Shown here piece by piece: positions 24,151 to 35,294 of a DNA stretch of 64,000 nt. The stretch comes from Strongylocentrotus purpuratus (taxonomy: Eukaryota > Echinodermata > Echinoidea > Camarodonta > Strongylocentrotidae). Within the stretch, counting starts at the first letter, position 1. The number at the start of each line of letters is the position of its first letter. The position numbers were made by a program, and so were the translations under genes. Below the pieces are notes generated by a model, which worked only from the letters and a program-made list of their open reading frames with translations, searched no databases and was not told the DNA's origin. The stretch lies in the NCBI RefSeq assembly GCF_000002235.5, contig NW_022145604.1, positions 28,741,291 to 28,805,290 of the forward strand. The letters run 5' to 3'.

Positions 24151-24178
<28 letters not shown>
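24151..24178 (+). repeat. (TA)n microsatellite
   Basis: Uninterrupted TA dinucleotides in the element interior. A second (TA)n run lies near 24722-24747, next to an (AAT)n tract. Nothing else recognisable is seen in 23880-24820; open frames at 24010-24243 and 24279-24596 show no family. Confidence 0.75.
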
Positions 24179-24822
24179 CTTTTTTCTTTTTGTTATGCTT
24201 TGGGTATAATTATATAACTTATATCAACTCTATACCTGTATAATACCAAGATCATCAAATTCGATAATACCGGTTAAAATGTGGGTTTATTTTAGAAAAG
24301 GGGAAACATCTCACGAGAGCTGGAAACCCTTTCATAGTTACTGCACTATTTTATTTAACCCATGGTTAATCTCTTACCTAGTAAATTTTCTATATCACGG
24401 CATTGATCTTTTTTTGAATAGTCGGCAAAGACTACCTCAACGGTATTTGATGTTAATCATTTTATTAACAGTATCAGAATTTAACAAAAGCACCTCTCAA
24501 TGTACACCTTTTGTTTTGATGTTTATGTATATGTGTCACCGTTTTACGTCTACTTGTTCCCCATTTTGTTTTCTCTTATCCAAAAGAGCTACATAATTAT
24601 ATTGAGTCACGGCTCTTATGAAAGAGTGTACCACATCATTTAATTTCGAATTCCAAATATATAACAACAACAAAAAATGAGCACAAAAAAAATTAATAAT
24701 AATAATAATAAAAAAAAAAAATTATATATATATATATATATATATATGAATATATTCAAATAAATACCGCTATTTTTAGCTGGCATAAATAGTCATTTCT
24801 GACTGCAAAGCCAAAACAAATT

Positions 24823-25005
24823 TTAAATTAACAACAACAGGACTTTCTCACAGTGATGGCGGCAGTTGTGCTTCCTTTTCTTCTTAGGAGGCTGTTCTTC
24901 AGGATTGGCCAGCATAAGTTGATAGGCAGTGGCCACCTCAGCATCTCTCATCATCTTCTGATGGAGCAGCATCATCACTCCAACATTATTAAAAGCCCCA
25001 GACAT
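24823..25005 (-). CDS. Short frame with nuclear-localisation-like motif in the Harbinger-like element
   Basis: A 60-residue frame with PPKKKRKHN at residues 39-47 (an SV40-type basic signal), followed by HNCRHHC, and a Met/Gln-rich helical-looking N-terminus. Upstream on the - strand are a CCATTGGC (CCAAT-box core) near 25075 and an A+T TATA-like stretch. It could be the first exon or relic of the transposase or its Myb-like partner, but no catalytic residues are present and no family match can be asserted. Confidence 0.3.
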   Translation of the reverse strand: MSGAFNNVGVMMLLHQKMMRDAEVATAYQLMLANPEEQPPKKKRKHNCRHHCEKVLLLLI

Positions 25006-25414
25006 ATCAAAATTGTAAATATTTAGTAGAGATGTTGTTCATACAGCAGCTGAGGAGGGTCTGAACCAGGTAGCCAATGGCCGGTATTTATTTAGTCGGC
25101 AAGTAGCGCCAAGCGGCGGCAAGTTCAAACCAATTTGGCGACCTTTGGCACAAACTAATCACCAAGTGGCGCAAAGTAGCCGTCTATTGGCGCGAATGGC
25201 GCCAACAGGGTGAATTTTGGAATCAAATGGCCGTGTAATGGCGCGAACTGGCGCGAACTGGCGCAACATTTTGGAGCAAGCCGGGTGGCATTTGGCGCAC
25301 GCCATATGGCACCCAGTTTATTCCACTTGGCGACACATGCCGAGCGGACATTAATTCGGCGCCACAGCGAGCCACTACGCGCCAATCACATAATCTTTGG
25401 CGCGAACTGGCACC

Positions 25415-25444
25415 AACTGGCGCCGGCCCAGTGGACTCCTAGCA
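25415..25444 (-). repeat. Right terminal inverted repeat, 30 bp
   Basis: Ends CCCAGTGGACTCCTAGCA and is the perfect reverse complement of 23119-23148. Confidence 0.9.
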
Positions 25445-25447
25445 TAA
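25445..25447 (+). repeat. Target site duplication TAA (right)
   Basis: TAA follows CTCCTAGCA and re-joins the unit sequence AGCTCAGCG. Confidence 0.85.
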
Positions 25448-26623
25448 AGCTCAGCGAAAACAAAGCTAAAACAACGGAGATTTTGCTCGCGAAAGACAGG
25501 AGTGTAGAATCCAGTTTTGAGAAAAAGTCATGTCCCGTAGAGAATACACGCAAAATGCGAAAAATTGACATGCCTCCTTTAATCGCAAAAATACACCATG
25601 ATACTTTTGTCAAAAATAAAAATTGTGAATACTACATTTGTAGAAAATTGTCTCAGCTAGAACATATCAAAATTAAAAAGAAAATTGATCAATATTTAAA
25701 GAGATACAATCAATTTTCCAAAAATATGCTGACGTCATAACATGCAAATTGAAATTTTGAGTTTGGAGGCCATTATGATGACGTCATGAGTTAATTGAGG
25801 ATAAAATGAGACATGAAATCATATTTCCGGCTCATCATCTATCCAAATATGACAAAATATTAGGAGTTTCTATCTATTCTAAAGAGTTACAATGAATTTT
25901 ATATAGGCATGTTTTTGCCCATGTATTGTAGATAAAGATAACGCAAATCCGCGCGTGCTGTCAACTTTGACGGACGCTCATTGCGTTAATAAAAGGTGAA
26001 CAAATTATCAAAATGCTTGGAAAAATGTACCGAATATGATGACAGAAAAAAATCGGCGATTCTATGTTGCAAAATGCCAGTACGCGCGAAAACGCGCGCG
26101 CATGCGCGTGTGCGTAATTTTTTTATCAAATGCTTCATATGGCCTGAAACGTATGCAAAAAAAATTTGGGATGATTTAGAGCATTTTAATTTTTTGCGCG
26201 CGCGTAAACGCGCGGACGAGCGCGCACGCGCGCTTTTACGGACGTTTATTGACTTGAAATTGACTGGACGGATATTGATCATAATCATGATAAATATAAA
26301 TGAAAAATTCCTATTCGTTATGAAGATATGATCATTAGTTGATTTTCACAAAATGGCGCCTGGATGACGTCACGATAATTTTGAGTCTTTGAAAAGTCAT
26401 GCAGTTCTAAGTTAGACTAAGATCTATCATCATTGAAATATTCATAACAATGGCTTCATTCAGTCTTGAGATATCCTGCGAACAAATTCGAGGAAGAATA
26501 ATAATAAATAACTAGAAATTTAATTCGTCATGGGGACGAATTAGGTGGTCTGTCTTCAAGTCTTATGATGTATTATAATATTTACTATATTGAGAAAGGG
26601 AGAAGTTATATAGACATGTAAAC

Positions 26624-26717
26624 AATGATGATCATGATGATGATGATCTTGATAGTAATGGGGATGACGATGATGATGATGATCATGATCATGATGATGT
26701 TGATGATTATCATCAAC
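26624..26717 (+). repeat. GAT/ATC-rich microsatellite
   Basis: Runs of GATGAT and GATCATGATG, an expanded version of the GATCATGATC block present at the same place in other units. Confidence 0.7.
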
Positions 26718-27046
26718 AGACCACGATGACATCAGACTGAAAAAAATGAGAGAACATTTAGATAGTATATAGTCTCAGCTACAACATACTCAAAAATCAA
26801 CAAAAATCAAGCCGAAATAACGGCGATATTGCTCGCAAAAGACAAGAATGTAGAATCCAGATTTGAGAAAAAGTCATCTCCCATAAGGATTACACGCAAA
26901 AAGTAATGGATCTAGTGATAATATGGTAATAATAAAGTAAATATGGTTGTTTATTACATTATTTGTGATTGTACGTATTTTAATATTCAAAGGAGATGGT
27001 AGAGTGAATGGTCAAAAAGAAAAAAAAGTGAAGAAAAAAAATTGTT

Positions 27047-27120
27047 GGAGACGCCCGGACTCGAACCTGGGACCTCGAGGTCGGAAGTCAAGTGCGTTAC
27101 CGATATACCAAAACATTTCC
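27047..27120 (-). tRNA. tRNA-like gene in U14, variant
   Basis: 74 bp. The acceptor is GGAAATG/CGTCTCC with one mismatch, the anticodon arm TTGAC TTCCGAC CTCGA, the B box GGTTCGAGTCC. A T-run follows. The A and B boxes and length persist despite divergence of the surrounding unit, which suggests either selection on the Pol III promoter or sequence exchange. Confidence 0.4.
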
Positions 27121-28334
27121 CATGGAGATTACACGTAAACGGAAAATGGAATGCACAAATCCCACTTTGTGATTGAAATATGAGCATGATCCCGGCATCT
27201 GATCGAAAAATAAAGGGCACAATTGTGATAGCTTATTGTCTCAGCTACAACATACTCAAAGTTCAGCGTAAACAAAGCTAAAACGACGGAGATATTGCTC
27301 GCAAAAGACAGGATGTAGAATCCAGTTTTGAGAAAAAGTCATGTCCCATTGAGAATACACGCAAAATGTGAAAAATTGACGTGCCTCCTTTAATCGCAAA
27401 AATACGCCATGATACCTTTGTCAAAATGAAATTTCGTGATGACTGCATTTGTAGAGAATTGTCTCAGCTAGATCATATCAAAATTTGAAAGAAAATTGAT
27501 CAATATTGACAGAGATACAGTCTATTTTCCAGAAATCTGCTGACGTCATAATATGCAAATTGAAATTTTGAGTTGGGAGGCCATTTTGATGACGTCATGA
27601 GTTAATTGAGGGTCAAATGAGACATGAAATCATATTTCCAATTCATACTCTATCAAAATATGGAAAAAAAATTGGGTTCAACTTGCATCCTAAAGCGCTA
27701 CAATGGATTTTGTATAGGCATGTTTTTGCCCATGTATGCTATGTATTACGAGAGCTCGCACGCACGGACATTATCTTAAACGGACGCTCATTCCGTTATT
27801 ACTGGTCAGAAAAAGGTGAACAAGGTATCAAAATGCTTGGAAAAATGTGTCAAAAATGATGACAGAAAAAATTCAGCGATTCTATGTTGCAAAATATCAG
27901 TACGCGCGAAAACGCGCGCCCATCCGCGTGTGCGCGTTTTTTTGCAAAATGCTTGAAATGGCCTGAAACGTATGCAAAATTAATTTGAGACGATTTAGAG
28001 CATTTTTATTTTTTGCGCGCGCGCTGACGCGCGGACGTACGCATGCGCGCGCGTTTTTTGACCTGAAATTGACCGGACGGATATTGACCTTAATCACGAT
28101 GAATATGAATGAGAAATGCCTTTCCATTATGAAGATATGATCATGAGTAAAAAGTACCAAAAAAAACACAAAATGGCGCCTGGATGACGTCATGAAGATT
28201 TGATGACCTTGAAAATGTTACTGTGACGTCTCATGACAATGACCTATAACTGTGTCAAAATTGAAGGATATTGATTCAACCGATCTTGAGTTATCCTGTG
28301 AACAAAAAAGTGTGAAGAAATAAATAAAAATAAA

Positions 28335-28372
<38 letters not shown>

Positions 28373-28426
28373 GAAAGAAAATTCTGACGAAAACAATAGG
28401 TGATCTGTTTTCAACAGACCACCTAA

Positions 28427-30400
28427 CTAGACTTTAATTCGTCAGACGAATTAGGTGATACGTATGATAGTGGTTTACATAGCGAATAATGCATTACACG
28501 ATATATTATTTTGTAAAATGCTTCTCCCATTTATATGCTTCTCCCATTATGATCTATTCATATGTCAAGATTAAATTGTGTCTCCTTGATCATCATGGAT
28601 CTAGGGAAGATAGATTGAAACAATATATGACCTTTGACCCTGTGCAGTAACCAGTTACACATTTGACTCTAATTTACATCATGAAGAACACCTTTTGACG
28701 ATTTTTATCTTATTCAAAGAAATGAAAATGTAATTGATAAATGATTATCATCATTATGATAATGATGATCATGATGATCATGATCATGATCATAAGCGCG
28801 ATCATGACATCTTATTGAAAAAATGAGGGTTGATTTAGATAGCATATAGTCTCAGCTACAACATACTCAAAAATCAACAAAATCCAAGCCGAAATAACGG
28901 CGATATTGCTCGCAAAAGACAGGAATGTAGAATCCAGATTTGAAAAAAAAAGTCATCTCCCATAGGGATTAGACGCAAAAAGTAATGGATTAAGTGAAAA
29001 TAGGGTAATAATAAAGTAAAAAGGGTTATTTATGACATTATTTGCGAATCTACGTGTTTAAATAATCAAAGGAGATGGTACAGTGAAGGTCAAAAGGAAA
29101 AAACAAGTGAAAAAAAAAGTGTTGGAGACACCCGGAATCGAACCAGGGATCTCGAGGTTGGAAGTCAAGTGCGTTACCGATATACCAAAACATCTCCCTT
29201 AGCGATTACACGTAAACGGGAAATGGAATTCAGAAATCCTACTTTGCAAGTGAAATATGAGCATAATCCCGGCATCTGATCGAAATATAAAAGGCACACG
29301 TGTGATAGCTTATTGTCTCAGCTACAACATATTCGAAGCTCAGCGAAAACAAAGCTAAAATATGGGAGATTTCGCTCGCAAAAGACAGGAGTGTAGAATC
29401 CAGTTTTGAGAAAAAGTCATGTCCCATAGAGAATACACGCAAAATGTGAAAAATTGACATGCCTCCTTTAATCGCAAAAGTACGCCTTGATGCCTTAGTC
29501 AAAATGAAAAATTGTGGCAACTATACTTGTAGCAAATTGTCTCAGCTAGAACATATCAAAATTTAAAAGAAAATTGATCAATATTTACAGAGATACAATT
29601 AATTTTCCAAAAATATGCTGACGTCATAATATGCAAATTGAAATTTTGAGTTTGGAGGCCATTATGATGACATCATGAGTTAATTGAGGGTCAAATGAGA
29701 CATGAAATCATATCTCCAACTCATAATCTATCTAAATATGAAAACATATTGGGAGTTCCCATCCATTCTGAACAGTTACAATGAATTTTGTATAGGCATG
29801 TTTTTGCCAATGTATGGTGGATAAAGATAACGCAGATCTGCGCGTGCTGTCAACTTTGACGGACGCTCATTGCGTTATTAAAAGGTGAACAAGTTATCAA
29901 AATGCTTGGAAAAATGTACCAAATATAATGACAGAAAAAATTCGGCGATTCTATATTGCAAAATGCCAGTACGCGCGAAAATGTGCGCGCATGCGCGTGT
30001 GCGTAATTTTTTTATCAAATGCTCCATATGGCCTTAAACGGATGTAAAAAAAAATTGGGATGATTTGGAGCATTTTAATTTTTTTCGCGCGCGTAAACGC
30101 GCGGACATAAGCGTACGCGCATTTTTGCGCGCATTTATTGACGTGAAATTGACCGGACGGATATTGAGTTTAATCATGATAAATATGAATGAAAAATGGC
30201 TTTCCTTTATGAAGATATGATCATAAGTTGATTTTCACAAAATGGCGCCTGGATGACGTCACGATGACCTTGACTGTCTGAAAAGTCACACAGTTCTAAG
30301 TTAGACTAAGATCTATCATCATTGAAAGTTTCATGATAATGGCTTTATTCAGTCTTGAGATATCCTGCGAACAAATTCGAGGAAGAATAATAAAAATAAA
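28427..30400 (+). mobile_element. U15: type A unit, no 3' hairpin
   Basis: 5' hairpin loop shortened (TAATTCGTCAGACGAATTA). The rest is nearly identical to U7. It ends AATAATAAAAATAAA and is followed directly by CTAGA of U16. Confidence 0.8.
29124..29197 (-). tRNA. tRNA-like gene in U15
   Basis: 74 bp, as U3 except B box GGTTCGATTCC. T-runs lie downstream. Confidence 0.45.
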
Positions 30401-31098
30401 CTAGACTTTAATTCGTCACTTAGACGAATTAGGTGATACGTATGATAATGGTTTACATAACGAATAATGCATTACACGATATATTATTTTGTAAAATGCT
30501 TCTCCCATTTATATGCTTCTCCCATTATGATCTATTCATATGTCAAGATTAAATTGTGTCTCCTTGATCATCATGGATCTAGGGAAGATAGATTGAAACA
30601 ATATATGACCTTTGACCCTGTGCAGTAACCAGTTACACATTTGACTCTAATTTACATCATGAAGAACACCTTTTGACGATTTTATCTTATTCAAAGAAAT
30701 GAAAATGTAATTGATAAATGATTATCATCACTATGATAATGATGATCATGATGATCATGATCATGATCATAAGCGCGATCATGACATCTTATTGAAAAAA
30801 AGAGGGTTGATTTAGATAGCATATAGTCTCAGCTACAACTTACTCAAAAGTCAACAAAATCCAAGCAGAAATAACGGCGATATTGCTCGCAAAAGACAGG
30901 AATGTAGACTCCAGATTTGAGAAAAAGTCATCTCCCATAGAGATTACACGCAAAAAGTAATGGATTAAGTGAAAATAGGGTAATAATAAAGTAAAAAGGG
31001 TTGTTTGTGACATTATTTGCGATTCTACGTGTTTTAATAATCAAAGGAGATGGTACAGTGAAGGTCAAAAGGAAAAAAAAGTGAAGAAAAAAATTGTT

Positions 31099-31172
31099 GG
31101 AGACACCCGGACTCGAACCAGGGATCTCGAGATTGGAAGTCAAGTGCGTTACCGATATACCAAAACATTTCC
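31099..31172 (-). tRNA. tRNA-like gene in U16
   Basis: 74 bp, acceptor GGAAATG, A and B boxes intact, anticodon arm CTTGACTTCCAATCTCGAG. A T-run lies downstream. Confidence 0.45.
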
Positions 31173-32417
31173 CATAGCGATTACACGTAAACGGGAAATG
31201 GAATTCTGAAATCCTACTTTGCAAGTGAAATATGAGCATGATCCCGGCATCTAATCGAAAAATAAAGGGCGCACTTGTGATAGCTCATTGTCTCAGCTAC
31301 AACATATCCGAAGTTCAGCGAAAACGAAGCTAAAACAACAGAGATTTTGCTCGCGAAAGACAGGAGTGTAGAATCCAGTTTTGAGAAAAAGTCATGTCCC
31401 ATAGAGAATACACGTAAAATGTGAAAAATTGACATGCCTTCTTTAATTTCAAAAATACGCCATGATGCCTTTGTCAAAATGGAAAATTGTGGATTATTTA
31501 TTTGTAGAAAATTGTCTCAGGTAGAACATATCAAAATTTAAAAGAAAATCAATCAATGTTTACAGAGATACAATCAATTTTCCAAAATTATGCTGACGTC
31601 ATAATATGCAAATTGAAATTTTGAGTTTGGAGGCCATTATGATGACGTTATGAGTTAATTGAGGGTCAAATGAGACATGAAATCATATTTCCAACTTATA
31701 ACCTATCTAAATATGAAAAAATATTGGGAGTTTCTATCTATTCTGAAGAGTTACAAAGAATTTTGTATAGACATGTTTTTGCTCATGTATTGTGGATAAA
31801 GATAACGCAGGTCCGCGCGCGCTGTCAACTTTGACGGACGCTCATTGCGTTATTAAAAGGTGAACAAGTTATCAAAATGCTTGGAAAGATGTACCAAATA
31901 TGATGATAGAGAACATTCGGCGATTCTATGTTGCAAAATGCTAGTACGCGCAAAAAACGCGCGCGCATGCGCGTTTGCGTGATTTTTTGTCAAATGCTCC
32001 ATATGGCCTGAAACGTATGCAAAAAAAATTTGGGATGATTTGGAGCATTTTAATTTTTTTCGCGCGCGTAAACGCGCGTACGAACGCGCACGCGCGCATT
32101 TGCGCACGTTTATTGATCTGAAATTGACCGGATGGATATTGATCTTCTTCCTGATAAATATGAATGAAAAATTTCTTGCCGTTATGAAGATATGATCATA
32201 AGTTTATTTTCACAAAATGGCGCCTGGATGACGTCACGATAATTTTGAGTCTTTGAAAAGTCACGCAGTTCTAAGTTAGACTAAGATCTATCATCATGGC
32301 AAGTTTAATGATAATGGCTTTATTCAGTCTTGAGATATCCTGCGAACAAATTCGAGGAAGAATAATAATAAATAAATAAATAAATAAATAAATAATAAAA
32401 ATCTTGACGAAATCAAA

Positions 32418-32589
32418 AGGTGATACGTCTACGTACGTATCACCTAATAATAATAATAAAGAAAAATCTTGACGAAATCAAAAGGTGATACGTTGACTTC
32501 GTTACGTATCACCTAATAATAATAATAAATAAATAACAATCTTGACGAAATCAATAGGTGATACGTAGACTTCGTTACGTATCACCTAA
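32418..32589 (+). repeat. Triple 3' hairpin array of U16
   Basis: Three TCTTGACGAAATC-hairpin modules with three different loops and (AAT)n spacers. The mixture of loop types shows that the modules were not made by simple recent tandem duplication. Confidence 0.85.
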
Positions 32590-35294
32590 CTAGACTTTAA
32601 TTCGTCACTTAGACGAATTAGGTGATACGTATGACATTGGTTTACATAACGTAGAATGCATTACACGATATCATATTATTTTAGAAAATGCTCCTCCCAT
32701 TATGATCTATCCATATGTCAAGTTTTAATTGTGTCGATCCCTTGATCATTATGGATCTAGGGGAGATAGATTGAGACAATATATGACAATTGACTCTGTG
32801 CAGTAACCAGTTACACCTTTGACTCTAATTTACATCATGAAGAACGCAATTTGACGATTTTATCTTCTTCAAAGAAATGAAAATGTAATTGATAAATAAG
32901 AGCTTATGCCTGAATAATTAAAAGTGAATAGTGTATGACGTCACGGTGTCCCGGCGTAAATGAAAAGTCAAAATAAATAAGGGAATACATTAGCGATCAT
33001 TTTGAGTTGTCGACAAGAGATTAGCTAGTTGCTTGAAAATAAAATCTTTAAATATTGGATGGATATATATTGTCACTGTATAAAGAATGTGGATTAGAGG
33101 GATATTGATCTGTTAGTCTTTCTCGAAGGCTTATCAATTAAAAAAATACAACAAATTGAATGTATTGCGCTCAAGAAATTATGTACAATATTGCCAATAA
33201 ATTTCACGAGATCAATGTTAAAATCTCCCATTATATAAACCTGTTTATGTTTAGTATAAGTTTTCTGTAAAACATTTTCAAAGACAGGGATGAAATCATT
33301 GATATTTGATTGAGGTTTCCTATATATGACACCTACAATAATATTCTTATGTCTCGGCAAGTTGCTTTTAATAAACAGTGATTCATAATTGTATGATGGG
33401 TATAATATAAATATATCATTGCGTATTTCATATTCAAAGTTGTCAGCGACCAATAGACCAACACCTCCACCCTTTTCTTCTTGGCGACTAGAATGTATAA
33501 ATGAATAACCAAACACATTGAATAATAGTGGCGTACTGTCATTAATCCAAGTTTCAGAGAAATCTATACATAAAGTACAGATGAAATTGGATAAAGCATT
33601 AAAATGTATGTTTAAAATACGGGAATTAAAATGTAAAATACTAAAATGATAGTCAATGTTACTGAATTCAGTCGTAAAATCCTCATCAATATAATATTTA
33701 CAGTTCAGAAACCTAATGAAATGAAACTCATCTTCTTTTTCGGATAAATAGTTTAAATAATTGATATCAGTGTAAGTATCTGTAGTATAACTACCAAATA
33801 TTAAATGAAGTTCGTCATTATTCAAGTCTTGAATAGGAAATGAAAGATGAGTACAGAGTGGGTTATTAATGTAGACAAATGCTTATGTTCCCTATAACGC
33901 TCATTTCATGTATTTTAGTACCAGAGAAAAAAAGAAGTCAGTCACTCACTCACTAGTGTCTGACAGTAAAGTCTAGAAAGTAGAAGTGTTTCCTTACATA
34001 ATTTGAATACAAGGACACTACTAACGTTTAAGTTTCACAAATAGGACATACGTGACATAATTCATCATTTCAACATTCAATTGAAAATTGTGACATGATC
34101 CCAACATCTGATTAAAAAACAAAGTACACCGTTTTGATAGCCCATGGTCTCAGCTATAACATACCCACATTTGGGAGAAAACAGAGCACACATAAGATAG
34201 ATAGTGCTCATAGATGAATGCCATGTAGATTCATAGTGTGGACAAAATTCACCCTCCATAGACATAACACGCAAATGACGAAAATTCTGACATGTGGCCT
34301 TTAATTGAATTTTGTACTATGATGACCTCATTAAAATGAAACTTAGTGAAAAGTGATCTTGTAGAAAATTGCCTTATCTACAACATATCGACATTTCAAA
34401 GAGAATCGATGAATATTGAGAGAAATACACTACATTTTCCACAAATACGATGACGTCATAATATGCAATTTTGTATTTTTGACTTCCAAGGCCATTATGA
34501 TGCCGTTAACATGTACTTAATGGCCAAATGAGATATGAAATCATACCTCCGACTCATACTCTATCTAAATATGAAGAAAAAAAATTGGCAATCCCTATTC
34601 ATCCCAATGGACTTTTTATAGGCATGTTTTTGCCCATATATGCAATGTATTACAAAAATCGCGCGTACGGACGGTTATCTTGAACGGACGCTCATTCCAT
34701 TTTTAATAGTGATAAAGAGCTAAACATGGTATCAAATTTTCCGGAAAAATATGAGGAATATTCGGTCAAAAGCTTTTGCGGAGAAATTATTTTTCGTTCG
34801 GCCGTGACGAACGAAAACGTGCAAAAATGCGTGTTTTGCGTGATTTTTTATGAAATGCTTATAATGGCCTGAAACGTATGCAAAAAAAATTTAAGACGAT
34901 TTTGAGCAATTTAAAATTTGACGCGCGCATTAACGCGCGCGCCTACGCGTACGCGCATTTTTGCGCGCATTTATTGACCTCATATTGACCCGACGGATAT
35001 TGATCTTAATCTTGATAAATATGAATGTAAAATTACTTTCCGTTATGAAGATATGATCATAAGTTGATTTTTACAAAATGGCGCCTGGATGACGTCACGA
35101 TGACTTTGAGTCTTTGAAAAGTCACGCAGGTCTAAGTTAGACTAAGATCTATCATCAGTGAAAGATTTATAACAATGGCTTTATTGAGTCTTGAGATATC
35201 CTGCGAACAAATTCGAGGAAGAATAATAATAAAAAGAAAGAAAATCTTGACGAAATCAATAGGTGATACGTAGACTTCGTTACGTATCACCTAA
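32590..35294 (+). mobile_element. U17: unit with EN fragment and type B 3' half
   Basis: Co-linear with U4: standard 5' end, diverged leader, EN fragment on the - strand (33094-33880), then type B sequence from ~34060 with the TTCGTTCG hairpin. One 3' hairpin is at 35261-35292. No tRNA-like gene. Confidence 0.75.
33094..33880 (-). pseudogene. EN (AP-endonuclease-like) fragment, copy 2, longer open frame
   Basis: A 243-codon frame (33094-33825), extendable upstream in frame through FPIQDL to an N-terminal PLC. Motifs in order: LHFNSR, FSETWIND, GGGVGLLV, SLFIKSN, VGVIYRKPQ, YIMGDFNIDL, then LIDKPSRKT and SISL before a stop. In another frame LIHIPY follows, resembling the lost LIDHI motif, so a frameshift removed the catalytic His region. 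This is the EN of CR1-like LINEs or of Helentrons; RT, Rep and helicase are absent. Copy 1 (5141-5915) is more damaged. Confidence 0.7.

Larger units (their letters stand above)
23119..25444. mobile_element. PIF/Harbinger-like DNA transposon, non-autonomous
   Basis: 2326 bp insertion in U13. The ends are a 30 bp perfect inverted repeat starting TGCTAGGAGTCCACTGGG, extending imperfectly to ~50 bp, flanked by TAA on both sides. A 3 bp TAA (TWA-type) duplication is the hallmark of PIF/Harbinger. The first and last ~400 bp are GC-rich and filled with degenerate GGCGCCA/TGGCGC repeats; the middle is AT-rich with a poly-A run and TA microsatellites. No DDE transposase is seen; only a 60-codon frame with a basic motif is notable. 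Low divergence between the ends suggests a recent insertion. Confidence 0.85.
22221..26511 (+). mobile_element. U13: type A unit interrupted by a Harbinger-like element
   Basis: The 5' end has lost GGTG from the sub-terminal repeat (GAATTAGATACGT). The unit is continuous from 22221-23118 to 25448-26511 once the insertion and one TAA are removed: the rebuilt site ATATCTAAAGCTCAGCG matches sister units (ATATCCAAAGCTCAGCG in U20). No 3' hairpin. Confidence 0.8.
26512..28426 (+). mobile_element. U14: diverged type A unit with co-varying ends
   Basis: The 5' end is CTAGAAATTTAATTCGTC, loop ATGG, GACGAATT, then AGGTGGTCTGT (26543-26553). The 3' hairpin at 28398-28424 has right arm ACAGACCACCT, the exact complement of that 5' motif. 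The body is clearly diverged: a longer GAT-rich microsatellite near 26624-26715, a different 3' AT tail (AAT)n, and altered spacing in the GGCGCC/TGACGTCA block. It supports the element boundaries used throughout. Confidence 0.8.
30401..32589 (+). mobile_element. U16: type A unit with three 3' hairpins
   Basis: Second half nearly identical to U10. The tail holds hairpins at 32418-32445 (loop CTACGT), 32483-32514 (TGACTTCGTT) and 32556-32587 (AGACTTCGTT), i.e. three different loop versions side by side, separated by (AAT)n. Confidence 0.8.
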
